From DATLAN01 sp035527455 (GTDB lineage Bacteria > Planctomycetota > Planctomycetia > Pirellulales > Thermoguttaceae): 22,109 nucleotides of DNA. Below are positions 9,369 through 17,697 of the stretch, one piece after another. The first letter of the stretch is position 1. Each line of letters starts with the position of its first letter. The stretch spans positions 1 to 22,109 of the forward strand of contig DATLAN010000434.1 in NCBI GenBank assembly GCA_035527455.1, written 5' to 3'. The position numbers were made by a program, and so were the translations under genes. The notes under the pieces are model-generated. The model was not told where the DNA came from. It did not search any database and worked only from the letters and a program-made list of their open reading frames with translations.

Positions 9369-10142
9369 ATGTCCCGCATCTTTCACGAACTCCTGGCCAC
9401 CGACCGCGTCCTGCGCGTCTTCTCCGTCAGCCGGATCGTCCACCCGGTCGTGTTCGACGTTTTCGGTATGGCAGGCGGCTTCGACGGCCTCTGGATCGAT
9501 CAAGAGCACGGGGGGATGACGGTGCCGCAGATCCGCGACGCTGCGGCCTTCGCCCGGGCCAACGGACTGGGAACGATCGTCCGGATGGCCCCGACCGGAT
9601 ACTCGCAGGTGACCCAGAACCTGGAGGCGGGAGCCGACGGAGTCATGGCCGCGCGGCTGAACTCGGCCGCCGAAGCCGAGGAGTTCGTCGCCTGGTGCAA
9701 GTTCGCCCCGCGCGGGGACCGGGGACTCAACAGCAGCGGGTTCGATGCCCGATATACCTTCGATCCCCTTGGCGAATTCACCCAGAACGCCAACCGCGAG
9801 AACTTCGTGGCCATCCAGATCGAGACGCTCGGCGCGCTGGCCGAGGTCGATGGAATCGCGGCGATCGACGGCGTGGACATGCTGTTCCTGGGACCGGCCG
9901 ATATGTCGCAGGCACTCGGGATCATCGGACAGGTCGACCACGAAAAGGTCTGGGAGGCGATCGACCGGATCTCGGCCGCGTGTACGAAGTATGGCAAGAC
10001 TTGGGGAACCGTCCCTGCCGGGCCGGATTACGCTCAGCGCTGTGTGATAAAAGGCTGTCGCATGCTCACCCTGGCCAACGAAACACTGGCGCTGCGACAA
10101 GGTGTGGAGGCGCTCAAACGCGGGTACGCCGCGTTCTTCTGA
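9369..10142 (+). CDS. HpaI/HpcH-family class II aldolase (2-keto-3-deoxy sugar acid type)
   Basis: 257 residues, the normal size for the family. These enzymes are metal-dependent pyruvate aldolases that split 2-keto-3-deoxy acids (for example 2-keto-3-deoxyglucarate, -rhamnonate, 2,4-dihydroxyheptanedioate). Key residues line up with E. coli HpaI: catalytic His47 in IDQEHGG, Arg72 in TIVRM, metal ligands Glu152 in IQIET and Asp178 in GPADMS. The conserved PRGDRG loop is at 114-119. AAGGA six bases upstream supports the ATG at 9369. The gene stands alone, converging on a PEP-CTERM gene. With two fucosidases and uxaC nearby, it could cleave 2-keto-3-deoxy-L-fuconate or a uronate-derived keto acid; the exact substrate cannot be read from sequence. 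Confidence 0.88.
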   Translation: MSRIFHELLATDRVLRVFSVSRIVHPVVFDVFGMAGGFDGLWIDQEHGGMTVPQIRDAAAFARANGLGTIVRMAPTGYSQVTQNLEAGADGVMAARLNSAAEAEEFVAWCKFAPRGDRGLNSSGFDARYTFDPLGEFTQNANRENFVAIQIETLGALAEVDGIAAIDGVDMLFLGPADMSQALGIIGQVDHEKVWEAIDRISAACTKYGKTWGTVPAGPDYAQRCVIKGCRMLTLANETLALRQGVEALKRGYAAFF

Positions 10143-10176
10143 CCGCGCGCCGCTCGACCCTGCGCAGACCGATCGC

Positions 10177-10539
10177 TCAACCCGGTCGTCTCTTACGGCG
10201 CCGGCGCCAAACGAAACCCAATCCGCCGGTCAAAGCGAGACTAGCCAAGCTCGCCACCGTAGCGGGTTCCGGAACCGGCTGTCTCAAGAAGGTCTGTTGG
10301 TCGTCCGCCGTAAAGACCGGCTGGTTGACCTCAGCACTCAGATCGTGCGGGTCGGGGATGGGGTCGTCGTCGGGAATCATCAACCCGCCCGGGCCTTCGT
10401 TCAGGGGATACAGATCGTATCCGAAATGAACTTGCGCGCAAGCGACATTGGCCATTAGGCCGCACGCCGCCACACATATCGCCACCAGTGCGCATACCTT
10501 GGGCGCGCAGTACCTCGCCAAGTCACTTGTTACATACAC
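10177..10539 (-). CDS. Very small PEP-CTERM exported protein
   Basis: 120 residues. The N-terminus has a signal peptide (about 14-36, VCALVAICVAACGLMANVACA). The C-terminus is a textbook PEP-CTERM sorting tag: VPEPAT at 89-94, a hydrophobic helix (95-110) and a basic end WRRRRKRR. In the family an exosortase (EpsH/Xrt type) cuts near the PEP motif; none is in this window. The mature part between the signals is only about 50 residues, acidic and Pro-rich (IPDDDPIPDPHD), with no domain I recognise. The start is a GTG at 10539, chosen because GGAGG lies exactly seven bases upstream. It converges with the aldolase gene, 34 bases apart. Confidence 0.85.
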   Translation of the reverse strand: MYVTSDLARYCAPKVCALVAICVAACGLMANVACAQVHFGYDLYPLNEGPGGLMIPDDDPIPDPHDLSAEVNQPVFTADDQQTFLRQPVPEPATVASLASLALTGGLGFVWRRRRKRRPG

Positions 10540-10904
10540 GACGCTGCCTCCACTTTGGGCTAATGGTTGCCGACTCTAACCGATTATCACACTTATCCTA
10601 TTTATATCATGTAGGCTAACATTTCGTCAACTATCTGCCTCGCGCAGATGCCGGGATTTCTCGGGTTTTCCCAAAAAACCGAGTGGGGTTAGCATCGTTG
10701 GGGGGGTTGTATGCGATCGAACGTAGCTGCCTCGTCCCGTCAGGCAGACGTCGGGGGGCACAAAGAAAGGCAGACGAAAGCAAGCGCCAAGAAGATGCCA
10801 CTTTCGGGTGGGACTACATACCCAGGCTCTAGCATATGCGGCGGACCGGAAAAAGGTCGCTCGGTTGGGTGCCACCCTTCTCCCGGCCGCTTTCGCGCGA
10901 ACGC
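10540..10904. other. Intergenic region with several hairpins
   Basis: No gene is supported. The part at 10555-10625 is AT-rich compared with the rest of the window and probably holds the promoter of the PEP-CTERM gene. Hairpins: ATCTGC/GCAGAT at 10633-10649, and CTCGG/CCGAG with an inner T/A stem at 10660-10683. GGGTGCCACCC lies at 10867-10877. Confidence 0.5.
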
Positions 10905-10916
10905 TTACCGGCCGGG
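10882..10916 (-). other. Hairpin across the uxaC stop codon
   Basis: CCCGGCCG (10882-10889) pairs perfectly with CGGCCGGG (10909-10916). The uxaC stop codon lies inside the loop. It is GC-rich like a terminator stem but no U-run follows on the minus strand, so it may protect the mRNA end or do nothing. Confidence 0.4.
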
Positions 10917-12338
10917 CTCTTCCACGTCGAAGCCGAAGTAGCTCACCGCATTGTGATAGCAGATGTCCCGTACCATCGAGCCGATCAGCGCCGTGTCGTC
11001 CGGCAGCAGACCTTGCTCCATTTCCGTGCCCAGCCGGTTGCACAGGATCCGCCGGAAGTACTCGTGCCGGGTGTAGGAAAGGAAAGAGCGGCTGTCGGTC
11101 AGCATGCCCACGAAACGGCTCAGCAACCCCTGGTTCGACAGGGAATCGAGTTGCTTTTCCATGCCGTCTTTCTGATCCAGGAACCACCAGCCGCTGCCGA
11201 ACTGCATCTTGCCGGGCGTCTTGCCGTCCTGGAAGTTGCCGATCATCGTGGCCACCAGGTCGTTGTCGGCCGGATTGATGTTGTAGACGATGGTCTTGGC
11301 CAGCCGGTCGTCGTAATCCAGCCGGTCGAGGAACTTCGACATGGGCCGGGCGAGTTCGAAGTCGCCGATGGAGTCGAATCCCGTATCCGGGCCGACCCCC
11401 ATGGAGAAGCGCGTGTTGTTGTTCCTCAGTGCGCCGAAGTGGTACTGCTGCACCCAGCCCTTCTCGTCGTCCATCAAGGCGAACTCGTAGAGCATGGCCG
11501 ACTTGAATTTCACGATCTCGGCGGCCCGGAGGTTGTTGCCGCGGCGAATCCGGCGGAAAACCGTGTTGATCTCCGACTCGGTATACTCGTCGCAGTACAT
11601 CGTTTCCACGCCGTGGTCCGAGAGCCGACAACCCATGCTGTGGAAAAAATCGTGGCGCCGGCGGAGCGCCTCCAGGTAGGTGGCGAAATCGTCCTTGATG
11701 TCGATGTTGCTGATCTCGGCCAGCTTGTCGACCCAGGCGTTGAATTCCGCGGGAAAACCGACCGCCATCGCCTTGTCGGGCCGGAAGGCGGGCAGCACCT
11801 GGATCTCGAACGACGGGTCGGCCGCGATCACCGCGTGGTATTCCAGGCTGTCGATCGGGTCGTCGGTCGTGCAGACCAACACCACGTTCATCTGCTTCAT
11901 GATCCCCCGGCAGGAGAACTCGTCCTGCTCCAGCAGCTCCTTGGTCTCCTCCCAAATGCCCTCGGCCGTCTCCGGTCCCAAGAGGCGGTCGCTGATGCCC
12001 AACGGCCGCTTCAGTTCCAGGTGGGTCCAGTGGTAGAGGGGATTACGGAGCGTTTGGGGGACGGTTTCGGCCCACTTCTGGAACTTCTCCCAGTCCGTGG
12101 CGTCGCCGGTGCAGTATTGCTCCTCGACACCGGCGGCCCGCATCGCCCGCCACTTGTAGTGGTCGCCGTATAGCCAGGCCTGCGCGAGGTTCTGGAACTT
12201 GTGGTCCTCGGCAATCAGCTTCGGCGAGAGGTGGCAATGGTAGTCGACGATCGGCATGTCGCGAGCGTACCCGTGGTACAACTCGACCGCCTTATCATTC
12301 TGCAAGAGGAAGTTTTCCGTGATGAAGATATCGTTCAC
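10905..12338 (-). CDS. uxaC: Glucuronate (uronate) isomerase
   Basis: 477 residues, matching the family (about 470). It converts D-glucuronate to D-fructuronate and D-galacturonate to D-tagaturonate, the first step of uronate breakdown, in the cytoplasm. The match to E. coli UxaC is clear from the start: ITENFLL (6-12), the metal-site HCH at 34-36 in PIVDYHCHLSP, then GDHYKWRAMRAAGV at 58-71. Further family landmarks are VVLVCTTDDPIDSLEYH, QVLPAFRPDKA and the end DICYHNAVSYFGF. The start is a GTG at 12338 with AAGGA five bases upstream; the frame stays open further upstream but that sequence does not fit the family. No uxuA/uxaB neighbours are present, so the rest of the pathway must be elsewhere. 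Confidence 0.96.
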   Translation of the reverse strand: MNDIFITENFLLQNDKAVELYHGYARDMPIVDYHCHLSPKLIAEDHKFQNLAQAWLYGDHYKWRAMRAAGVEEQYCTGDATDWEKFQKWAETVPQTLRNPLYHWTHLELKRPLGISDRLLGPETAEGIWEETKELLEQDEFSCRGIMKQMNVVLVCTTDDPIDSLEYHAVIAADPSFEIQVLPAFRPDKAMAVGFPAEFNAWVDKLAEISNIDIKDDFATYLEALRRRHDFFHSMGCRLSDHGVETMYCDEYTESEINTVFRRIRRGNNLRAAEIVKFKSAMLYEFALMDDEKGWVQQYHFGALRNNNTRFSMGVGPDTGFDSIGDFELARPMSKFLDRLDYDDRLAKTIVYNINPADNDLVATMIGNFQDGKTPGKMQFGSGWWFLDQKDGMEKQLDSLSNQGLLSRFVGMLTDSRSFLSYTRHEYFRRILCNRLGTEMEQGLLPDDTALIGSMVRDICYHNAVSYFGFDVEEPGR

Positions 12339-12566
12339 GGCGTTCCTTTCCACTAGAGGATCGCGCCTGGAGACCGGACGGATACCGGTCAGAACCAGCG
12401 GCCAGTCTATCGGTGCCGGCACCACTTGGCAAGCGGGGGCGCGGAGCAAGTCTTCGTACATTGCCCAACCGCCGATACCTACGCATATTACCCAAACCGG
12501 CATCCCTCCCGAATTGGCGGCCAAAATGGTACGGAGAAGTGCGGCGTTCTGCCATCGCCGCCGGTT

Positions 12567-13091
12567 TCAACGGTCCATGAGCCAAATCTTCCGGTTCAGC
12601 CGGTAACAGTACGCCAAGGGGAAGAACCCGAGAATTCCGAAAGAGCAATCGATCAACCGCCAATAGAACGGGATGCCTCGAATGCTGCCGCAGATCAGCG
12701 CCAGGGGGATTACCAAGCCGCAGGCGATCATGCCCGAGATGAAAATCCAATCGCCCTCGCCCGGCTTCAGCAACGGCCCGAGGAAGAAGACGGCCACCAC
12801 GATGTGTGCGAAGGCAAGCCAGTCGGTGCCGTAAGCGATGAACGGATAGGCCCGGTAGGAATCTTCGAGTCCCTGGCGGACGTAGCCGACCCAGTGCCGC
12901 AACCCGTCGAACGTCCGGTAATCGGCCCCGTCGGGGATTCCCAGCATCTCCGCGAGCCAACGAACCTCGTACAACAGCGGGAAGGCGGTCAGCCCGCTGA
13001 GGACCAGCCCCGTGATGAAAACGAGTAATACCGCTCGAAAACGGAGCAGCAACGCCCGTCTTGCCGGGGCGTTCAGGTCGGGATCAGCCAT
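12567..13091 (-). CDS. Four-helix integral membrane protein, unknown function
   Basis: 174 residues with about four membrane helices: 20-41 (VLLVFITGLVLSGLTAFPLL), 85-106, 114-136 and 146-163. Between helices 1 and 2 is an amphipathic stretch with several Trp and His (RWLAEMLGI, LRHWVGY). YGTDWLAFAHIVVAVFF and GSIRGIPFYWRLIDCSFG look like conserved family blocks I have the impression of seeing in other Planctomycetota and Bacteroidota proteins of unknown role. No Shine-Dalgarno is evident before the ATG at 13091. It is followed by uxaC on the same strand after 228 bases; co-transcription is possible but not shown. Confidence 0.8.
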   Translation of the reverse strand: MADPDLNAPARRALLLRFRAVLLVFITGLVLSGLTAFPLLYEVRWLAEMLGIPDGADYRTFDGLRHWVGYVRQGLEDSYRAYPFIAYGTDWLAFAHIVVAVFFLGPLLKPGEGDWIFISGMIACGLVIPLALICGSIRGIPFYWRLIDCSFGILGFFPLAYCYRLNRKIWLMDR

Positions 13092-13176
13092 GGAAATGTC
13101 AACGCCCCGTGCCAGGTTCGGGTTGATTCGGGAGCCCTTTCAATCTCGAATCGAAACGCAGCGGAGCCGCAACCAA

Positions 13177-13203
13177 ACGGCGGGCAAGCCCGCCCGCTAA
13201 ACG
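13177..13203 (-). repeat. 27-bp palindromic dispersed repeat, copy 2
   Basis: Exact reverse complement of 4999-5025. Its last three bases are also the first three of the tandem repeat that starts at 13201, so the two repeats are joined. Confidence 0.75.
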
Positions 13204-13263
13204 TCGCTCTCACAATCGGTAACGTCGCTCTCACAATCGGTAACGTCGCTCTTACAGTCGGTT
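13201..13263. repeat. 21-bp tandem repeat, three units
   Basis: Units at 13201-13221 and 13222-13242 are identical (ACGTCGCTCTCACAATCGGT plus A). The third, 13243-13263, has three changes. It lies between the membrane protein gene and the GH95 stop. The units are directly adjacent, so this is not a CRISPR array. Confidence 0.9.
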
Positions 13264-13309
13264 GCGTCAATCATGCACGCACCGTGCGCACGAGTTACGA
13301 CGTAAAACG

Positions 13310-15721
13310 CTAATCTTCGAAGCTGACCTCATACGTTTCTCCCGCCTTGACCTCGATGGTCGCCGCGCCCTCGCCGTGGGGTTGCATCGGGACCGGCTTT
13401 CCGTCGGTGCGGATCTCGGCGATCCGGAGCCCCTTGGGCGGGCGAATCGTGTGCGTGCCGTCGGCCGTGGCTCGCAGCGTGGCCGAGGTCGCCTTGCCGT
13501 CCTTCCAGGCGATGTCGACCTCCACGCCGCCGCGCGCCCGCAGCCCCTTCACGCTTCCGGTGGCCAACGCGCCGGGCAGCGCCGGCAGCAGGGCGATCTC
13601 GCCGAGGTGGCTTTGCAGCAGCATTTCCGCCACACCGGAGGTGCCGCCGAAGTTGCCATCGATCTGGAAGGGCGGACAGGCGTCGAACATGTTCGGGTAC
13701 GTGCCCGTGGCGATCAGGCTGCTGAGCATCCGGTAGGAATGGTCGCCGTCGAACAGCCGGGCCCAGAAGTTGATCTTCCAGGCCTTGCTCCAGCCGGTCC
13801 CCCCGTCGCCGCGTTGGGTCAAGGAGACCCGGGCCGCCTCGAACAGCTTGGGCACGCCGGGATTGATCTCGTTGCCCGGGAAAAGACCCCAAAGGTGCGA
13901 ACAGTGCCGGTGGGTGTTTGTCGGGTTGTCCTTGTCTTCGAGCCATTCCTGGAGCTGGCCGTATTGGCCGATCAGGTTCGGGGCGATCCTGGCCCGAATC
14001 TCGGTCAGTTGTTTGCGCAGGTCCTCGTCGACCCCGAGCACCTCGCCGGCCTCGATGACGTTGCTGAAGAGGTTGCGGATGATCTGGTGGTCCATCGTGG
14101 GCCCCATGACCAGGCCGCCTTGTTCGGGCGAGTTCGAGGGGCCGGAGATCAGCCATCGCGTGTCGATCCGCGGATCTTCGACCAGGTAATCGACGAAGAA
14201 CAGCGCGGCGTCCTTCATGATCGGATAGGCCTTCTCGGCGAGGAACTTCTTGTCGCGGCCGAACTCGTAGTGCCACCAGAGGTGCTGACAGAGCCACGCC
14301 CCGCCGGTCGGCCAGATGCCGTGGTTGCTGGCGTTGATCGGGGCCGTGCCTCGCCAGAGATCGAAGTTGTGGTGCAGGACCCAGCCCCGGGCGTCGTAGT
14401 GCGCCTTGGCCACGCGGCTGCCGGAGACGCGCATCTCCTCCAGGGCGTCGAACAGCGGCTGGTGGCACTCGGCCAGGTTGCACGGCTCGGCCGGCCAGTA
14501 GTTCATCTCCGTGTTGATGTTGCAGGTGTATTTGCTCTCCCACGGCGGGCTGGTGCTCTCGTTCCAGATCCCCTGGAGGTTGGCCGGCTGGCCGCCCGGC
14601 CGCGAACAGGCGATCATCAGGTACCGGCCGAACTGGAAGTACAGGGCCGCCATCTGCGGGTCGTCGCCGTCGCCGAATGCCTTGATCCGCCGGTCGGTCG
14701 GCAGGTCGATCTTCCCGGTCGTGCCCACGTCCAGGATCACGCGGCGGAAGAGGCCTTGGTGGTCGGCCACGTGGGCGTCGCGCAACTGCGAATAGCTCTT
14801 TTCGGCGACCGCTTTGAGCGTCTCCACGCATCGCCGGCCCGGATCGCCGCCGGTGTCCTCGAAGTCGACGTAATTCGTGGCCGCGGCCAAGACCAGCAGC
14901 GCCGAGTCGGCCCCCTGGACCTCGATCCCTTCGTTGGTCACGCGGTAGCTGCCGCCCTCGGTCGAGACCTGCACGTGGGCCTCGAAACGCAGCGGATTCT
15001 CGATGATTCGGTCGTAGCTTCGGTGTTCCTTGCGGACCCGGCCCCGCAAGGCCAACTGCCGCTTGCCGGCGGCGACCAGCGATTTTTCCTCGTGCACAGT
15101 GTCCAAGGTGGCCGTAAAGCTTACCCGGCCCGGCTGGTCGGCCGAAACGCGGACCGCGATCACGTCGTCCGGATGGCTGGCGAAGACTTCCCGCGTGTAG
15201 GTCACGCCGCCGACCTTGTAGCTGACCGTGGAGACGGCCGAATCGATGTCGAGTTGACGCCGATAATCGGTCGCGTCGGCGTGTCCCGGGAAGCTCAGTT
15301 TCAGATCACCGCACGGCTGATAGGGCGTTTGACGCAGCGGCACGCTCATGAACTGCTGCCCGGCCAGGCTTTGCGCTTCGGCCTGCTTTCCCTCGAACAA
15401 CAGCTTGCGGATTTCCGGTAGATACTCGGCGGCCCCTTCGTGCGAGTAGTCATGCGGCTCGCCGAACCAGAGGGTGTCTTCGTTGAACTGGATCCGCTCG
15501 TTCTCGACGCCGCCGAAGACCATGGCCCCCAGACGTCCGTTGCCGATCGGGTTGGCCTCGGTCCACGCGCCGGCCGGCTTCTCGTACCACAGCAGCATCG
15601 GCCCGGGATCGGCCGAAGCCGCAGTGCTCCAGAGTCCCATGAACAACGCAACAACGAACCAGCGAGCCAGGGGGCTTGTCCCCCTGCGCGTGCGAGCGAC
15701 GGATTGGGCTTTTTTCATCAT
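13310..15721 (-). CDS. Secreted GH95 alpha-L-fucosidase
   Basis: 803 residues, typical of GH95. A signal peptide covers about 1-37 (basic N-terminus, WFVVALFMGLWSTAASA). The N-terminal beta domain begins LWYEKPAGAWTEANPIGNGRLGAMVFGG (43-71), the (alpha/alpha)6 barrel covers about 300-690 and a C-terminal beta domain ends the protein. By comparison with Bifidobacterium AfcA, the catalytic set is probably Asn401/Asn403 (NINTEMNYW), Glu533 (SNSPE) and Asp688 (QIDGNFG). Other landmarks are NFDLWRGTAPIN, HRHCSHLWGLFPG and GTGWSKAWKINFWARL. The family inverts, mostly on alpha-1,2-fucosyl linkages; some members take L-galactosides. The start at 15721 is the first of two Met codons, ten bases after AAGGAG. 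It begins 60 bases after the GH29 stop on the same strand, so the two are probably one operon. Confidence 0.95.
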   Translation of the reverse strand: MMKKAQSVARTRRGTSPLARWFVVALFMGLWSTAASADPGPMLLWYEKPAGAWTEANPIGNGRLGAMVFGGVENERIQFNEDTLWFGEPHDYSHEGAAEYLPEIRKLLFEGKQAEAQSLAGQQFMSVPLRQTPYQPCGDLKLSFPGHADATDYRRQLDIDSAVSTVSYKVGGVTYTREVFASHPDDVIAVRVSADQPGRVSFTATLDTVHEEKSLVAAGKRQLALRGRVRKEHRSYDRIIENPLRFEAHVQVSTEGGSYRVTNEGIEVQGADSALLVLAAATNYVDFEDTGGDPGRRCVETLKAVAEKSYSQLRDAHVADHQGLFRRVILDVGTTGKIDLPTDRRIKAFGDGDDPQMAALYFQFGRYLMIACSRPGGQPANLQGIWNESTSPPWESKYTCNINTEMNYWPAEPCNLAECHQPLFDALEEMRVSGSRVAKAHYDARGWVLHHNFDLWRGTAPINASNHGIWPTGGAWLCQHLWWHYEFGRDKKFLAEKAYPIMKDAALFFVDYLVEDPRIDTRWLISGPSNSPEQGGLVMGPTMDHQIIRNLFSNVIEAGEVLGVDEDLRKQLTEIRARIAPNLIGQYGQLQEWLEDKDNPTNTHRHCSHLWGLFPGNEINPGVPKLFEAARVSLTQRGDGGTGWSKAWKINFWARLFDGDHSYRMLSSLIATGTYPNMFDACPPFQIDGNFGGTSGVAEMLLQSHLGEIALLPALPGALATGSVKGLRARGGVEVDIAWKDGKATSATLRATADGTHTIRPPKGLRIAEIRTDGKPVPMQPHGEGAATIEVKAGETYEVSFED

Positions 15722-15781
15722 CGTGTGATTGCTCCTTTGCTTTGCGAGTGCGGCGTGCGAAGCCGCAAGCGGCAAAATGGG

Positions 15782-17230
15782 TTACTTCTTCTCTCTGGCG
15801 GAAGCCTTGTAGAGTCCGAATTCCCGGATCGTCGGACAATCGCGGGAATCGTGAATCAGCAGCCGCACCTTCGACGCGGTGACCTCGGGGAACCGCAGCA
15901 GCCGCTTATAGCCGATCGTGGTCGCCCGGGCGATCTCGTTCCACGACTGGCCGTCGAAGCCCTCCAGCGAAAACGATTCCACCCGTTGGCCGGTGGCGAT
16001 CATCTCCTGCACCATGGCCCGGTCGAACGTGACGGGCACGCCCAGGTCGATCTCGAGCATCGCTTCGACCGCTTCCGGCCTGGTGGTCCAATAGGTGTCG
16101 CCGTTGCCGTCGGTAATGTGGTTGGGATCGAAGCCGTCGCGGCCGTTCTCGGCGGTGACCCGGGCCCCGGCCACCAGATTGGTCTTGAAGGTCTCGTCCA
16201 GCACGGCACGCAGTTCCCGCAGCCGGGCGACGTCGTTCTCGTGAAACAGCCCGCGGCGGTCGGGCGGGACGTTCAACAGCAACACGGAATTTCGGCCCAC
16301 CGAGCGGTAGTAGATCTCGAGCATGTGCTCGAGCGATTTCACCCGGTCGTCCTGGCTGGCGTGATAGAACCAGCCCGGGCGGATCGAGACGTCGCACTCG
16401 GCCGGATACCACATCAGGCGCTCGGCCCCGACAAGATACTTGCGATCTCCGAGGTCCCGTTCGCGGCGGTCGCCCATCTTGAAGGGCAGCACGCTCCATT
16501 CGCTCTCGCGTGCCAGTCCGTCTTCGTTGCCCACCCAGCGGACGTCGGGCCCCTGGCCGAAGATCACGGCCTTCGGCTGCAACTGGCGGACGACCTGGAT
16601 GTATCCTTCCCAATCGTAGACCTGCCGCTTGCCGTTGGGCCCCTCGCCGCAGGCGCCGTCCCACCAGACCTCGGTGATTTCGCCGTAGTCGGTCAGCAAT
16701 TCGCGGAGCTGATTCTTGTAGAACTCGTTGTAGGCGTCGGAGCCGTACGTCCTCTCGTGGCGATCCCAGGGCGAGAGATAGACGCCGAACTTGACGCCGC
16801 CGCGTCGACAGGCGTCGGCCAGCTCCTTGACCAGGTCCCCCTTGCCGCCCCGCCACGGGCTGCTCTTGACGCTGTGTTCGGAGTACTTGCTCGGCCAGAG
16901 GCAGAAGCCGTCGTGGTGTTTGCAGGTGAGGATCAGCAGCTTCATGCCGGCGTCCCGGCAGGCGGCCACCCACCGGTCGGCGTCGAACTCGGTGGGGTTG
17001 AAGATCGCGGGGTCTTCGCTGCCGTCGCCCCATTCGCGATCGGTGAACGTATTGACCCCGAAGTGGGCGAAGCAGGTGAACTCCAACTCCTGCCAGGCGA
17101 CCTGCTGCGGCGTAGGCTTCACCTGGGCCGCGCGGCGGAGGGTTTCTTGGGGAACGTCTTCACCGAGAGATCGTGCGACGAGGCCGAAGATAGAAAACAC
17201 TGTTACTAGGGCGAGCAAGTTCTTGCTCAT
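15782..17230 (-). CDS. Secreted GH29 alpha-L-fucosidase with C-terminal discoidin-like domain
   Basis: 482 residues. A signal peptide covers about 1-23 (LLALVTVFSIFGLVARSLG). The GH29 barrel spans about 40-345: FTCFAHFGVNTF (51-62), KHHDGFCLWPSKYS (104-117), the nucleophile Asp191 in VWWDGACG, and WYPAECDVSIRPGWFYH (274-290), where Glu278 is the likely acid/base. This pattern fits the subfamily that prefers alpha-1,3/1,4 branched fucose, though that is inferred. Residues about 350-475 form an F5/8-type (discoidin) domain that usually binds sugar (NHITDGNGDTYWTT is its start). The retaining GH29 and inverting GH95 enzymes cleave complementary linkages. The ATG at 17230 has GGAG eight bases upstream and starts the signal peptide. 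It follows a small membrane protein gene by 71 bases. Confidence 0.95.
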   Translation of the reverse strand: MSKNLLALVTVFSIFGLVARSLGEDVPQETLRRAAQVKPTPQQVAWQELEFTCFAHFGVNTFTDREWGDGSEDPAIFNPTEFDADRWVAACRDAGMKLLILTCKHHDGFCLWPSKYSEHSVKSSPWRGGKGDLVKELADACRRGGVKFGVYLSPWDRHERTYGSDAYNEFYKNQLRELLTDYGEITEVWWDGACGEGPNGKRQVYDWEGYIQVVRQLQPKAVIFGQGPDVRWVGNEDGLARESEWSVLPFKMGDRRERDLGDRKYLVGAERLMWYPAECDVSIRPGWFYHASQDDRVKSLEHMLEIYYRSVGRNSVLLLNVPPDRRGLFHENDVARLRELRAVLDETFKTNLVAGARVTAENGRDGFDPNHITDGNGDTYWTTRPEAVEAMLEIDLGVPVTFDRAMVQEMIATGQRVESFSLEGFDGQSWNEIARATTIGYKRLLRFPEVTASKVRLLIHDSRDCPTIREFGLYKASAREKK

Positions 17231-17301
17231 GGCATGTTCTCCAGTGACGTGCGTGTAAGCCGGAGTGTCCTCGGCTGGCACAAGATTACTTCCCATAACA
17301 A

Positions 17302-17622
17302 CTACTCCTTGCGGCCAAGACGGCCGGGCCACTTCAGATCGCGCTTCTTGGGAAAAAGGAACCAGAGAGTAATCACCGCCATTCCCGCCAGCACGGCAGC
17401 CATCCCGAAAACGTCGAATACATGTATCAAAGCTGGTACACGTTTGGATGGCGAGGCAACCATCATCTGCACGTACATGCAGTGACTTGCGCTCAGGACG
17501 GTCAGACCGATGGGAATGAGCAACACGCCGATCACGCGCCGTGACGGTCCATGACTCCTTCTTTTTCGCCCCTCGGGGGCCGGGTCCGCGGTGCCCGATG
17601 ATCCATGCGGATTTCGCGACAT
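17302..17622 (-). CDS. Small two-helix membrane protein, first gene of the fucosidase unit
   Basis: 106 residues: a basic, polar N-terminus, then hydrophobic segments at about 30-48 (VIGVLLIPIGLTVLSAS) and 65-90 (VFDVFGMAAVLAGMAVITLWFLF), and a short basic tail. I recognise no family. The ATG at 17622 has GAGG six bases upstream and lies 70 bases after the start of transcription predicted from the promoter at 17698-17726. GH29 follows 71 bases later. Why a small membrane protein leads the fucosidase genes is unknown; it may be unrelated and only share the transcript. Confidence 0.65.
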   Translation of the reverse strand: MSRNPHGSSGTADPAPEGRKRRSHGPSRRVIGVLLIPIGLTVLSASHCMYVQMMVASPSKRVPALIHVFDVFGMAAVLAGMAVITLWFLFPKKRDLKWPGRLGRKE

Positions 17623-17678
17623 CAGAAACCTCGACTCTCGCGGGGAAACATGCTCCCGCTGTGCTCGGGTGCGGCAGG

Positions 17679-17696
17679 TCCGGATCAAGTTCCGGA
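17679..17696. promoter_or_regulatory. TCCGGA-N6-TCCGGA palindrome at the predicted transcription start
   Basis: Two TCCGGA half sites (17679-17684, 17691-17696) six bases apart form a symmetric site directly downstream of the minus-strand -10 box. Position and symmetry fit a repressor operator; no binding protein is known. Confidence 0.35.
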
Positions 17697-17697
17697 T

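Noticed and set aside
10627..11955. 442-codon minus-strand frame overlapping uxaC
   Set aside because: It is uxaC read in the wrong frame.
13201..13263. Possible CRISPR array
   Set aside because: The 21-bp units touch each other with no spacers, there are only three, and no cas gene is present.
13073..13270. 65-codon minus-strand frame with TVRATLPIVRATLPIVRATF
   Set aside because: The protein repeat only reflects the 21-bp DNA tandem repeat, a multiple of three.
13262..17209. Two long plus-strand frames opposite GH95 and GH29
   Set aside because: The minus-strand enzymes carry signal peptides and catalytic residues; the plus frames have no domain.
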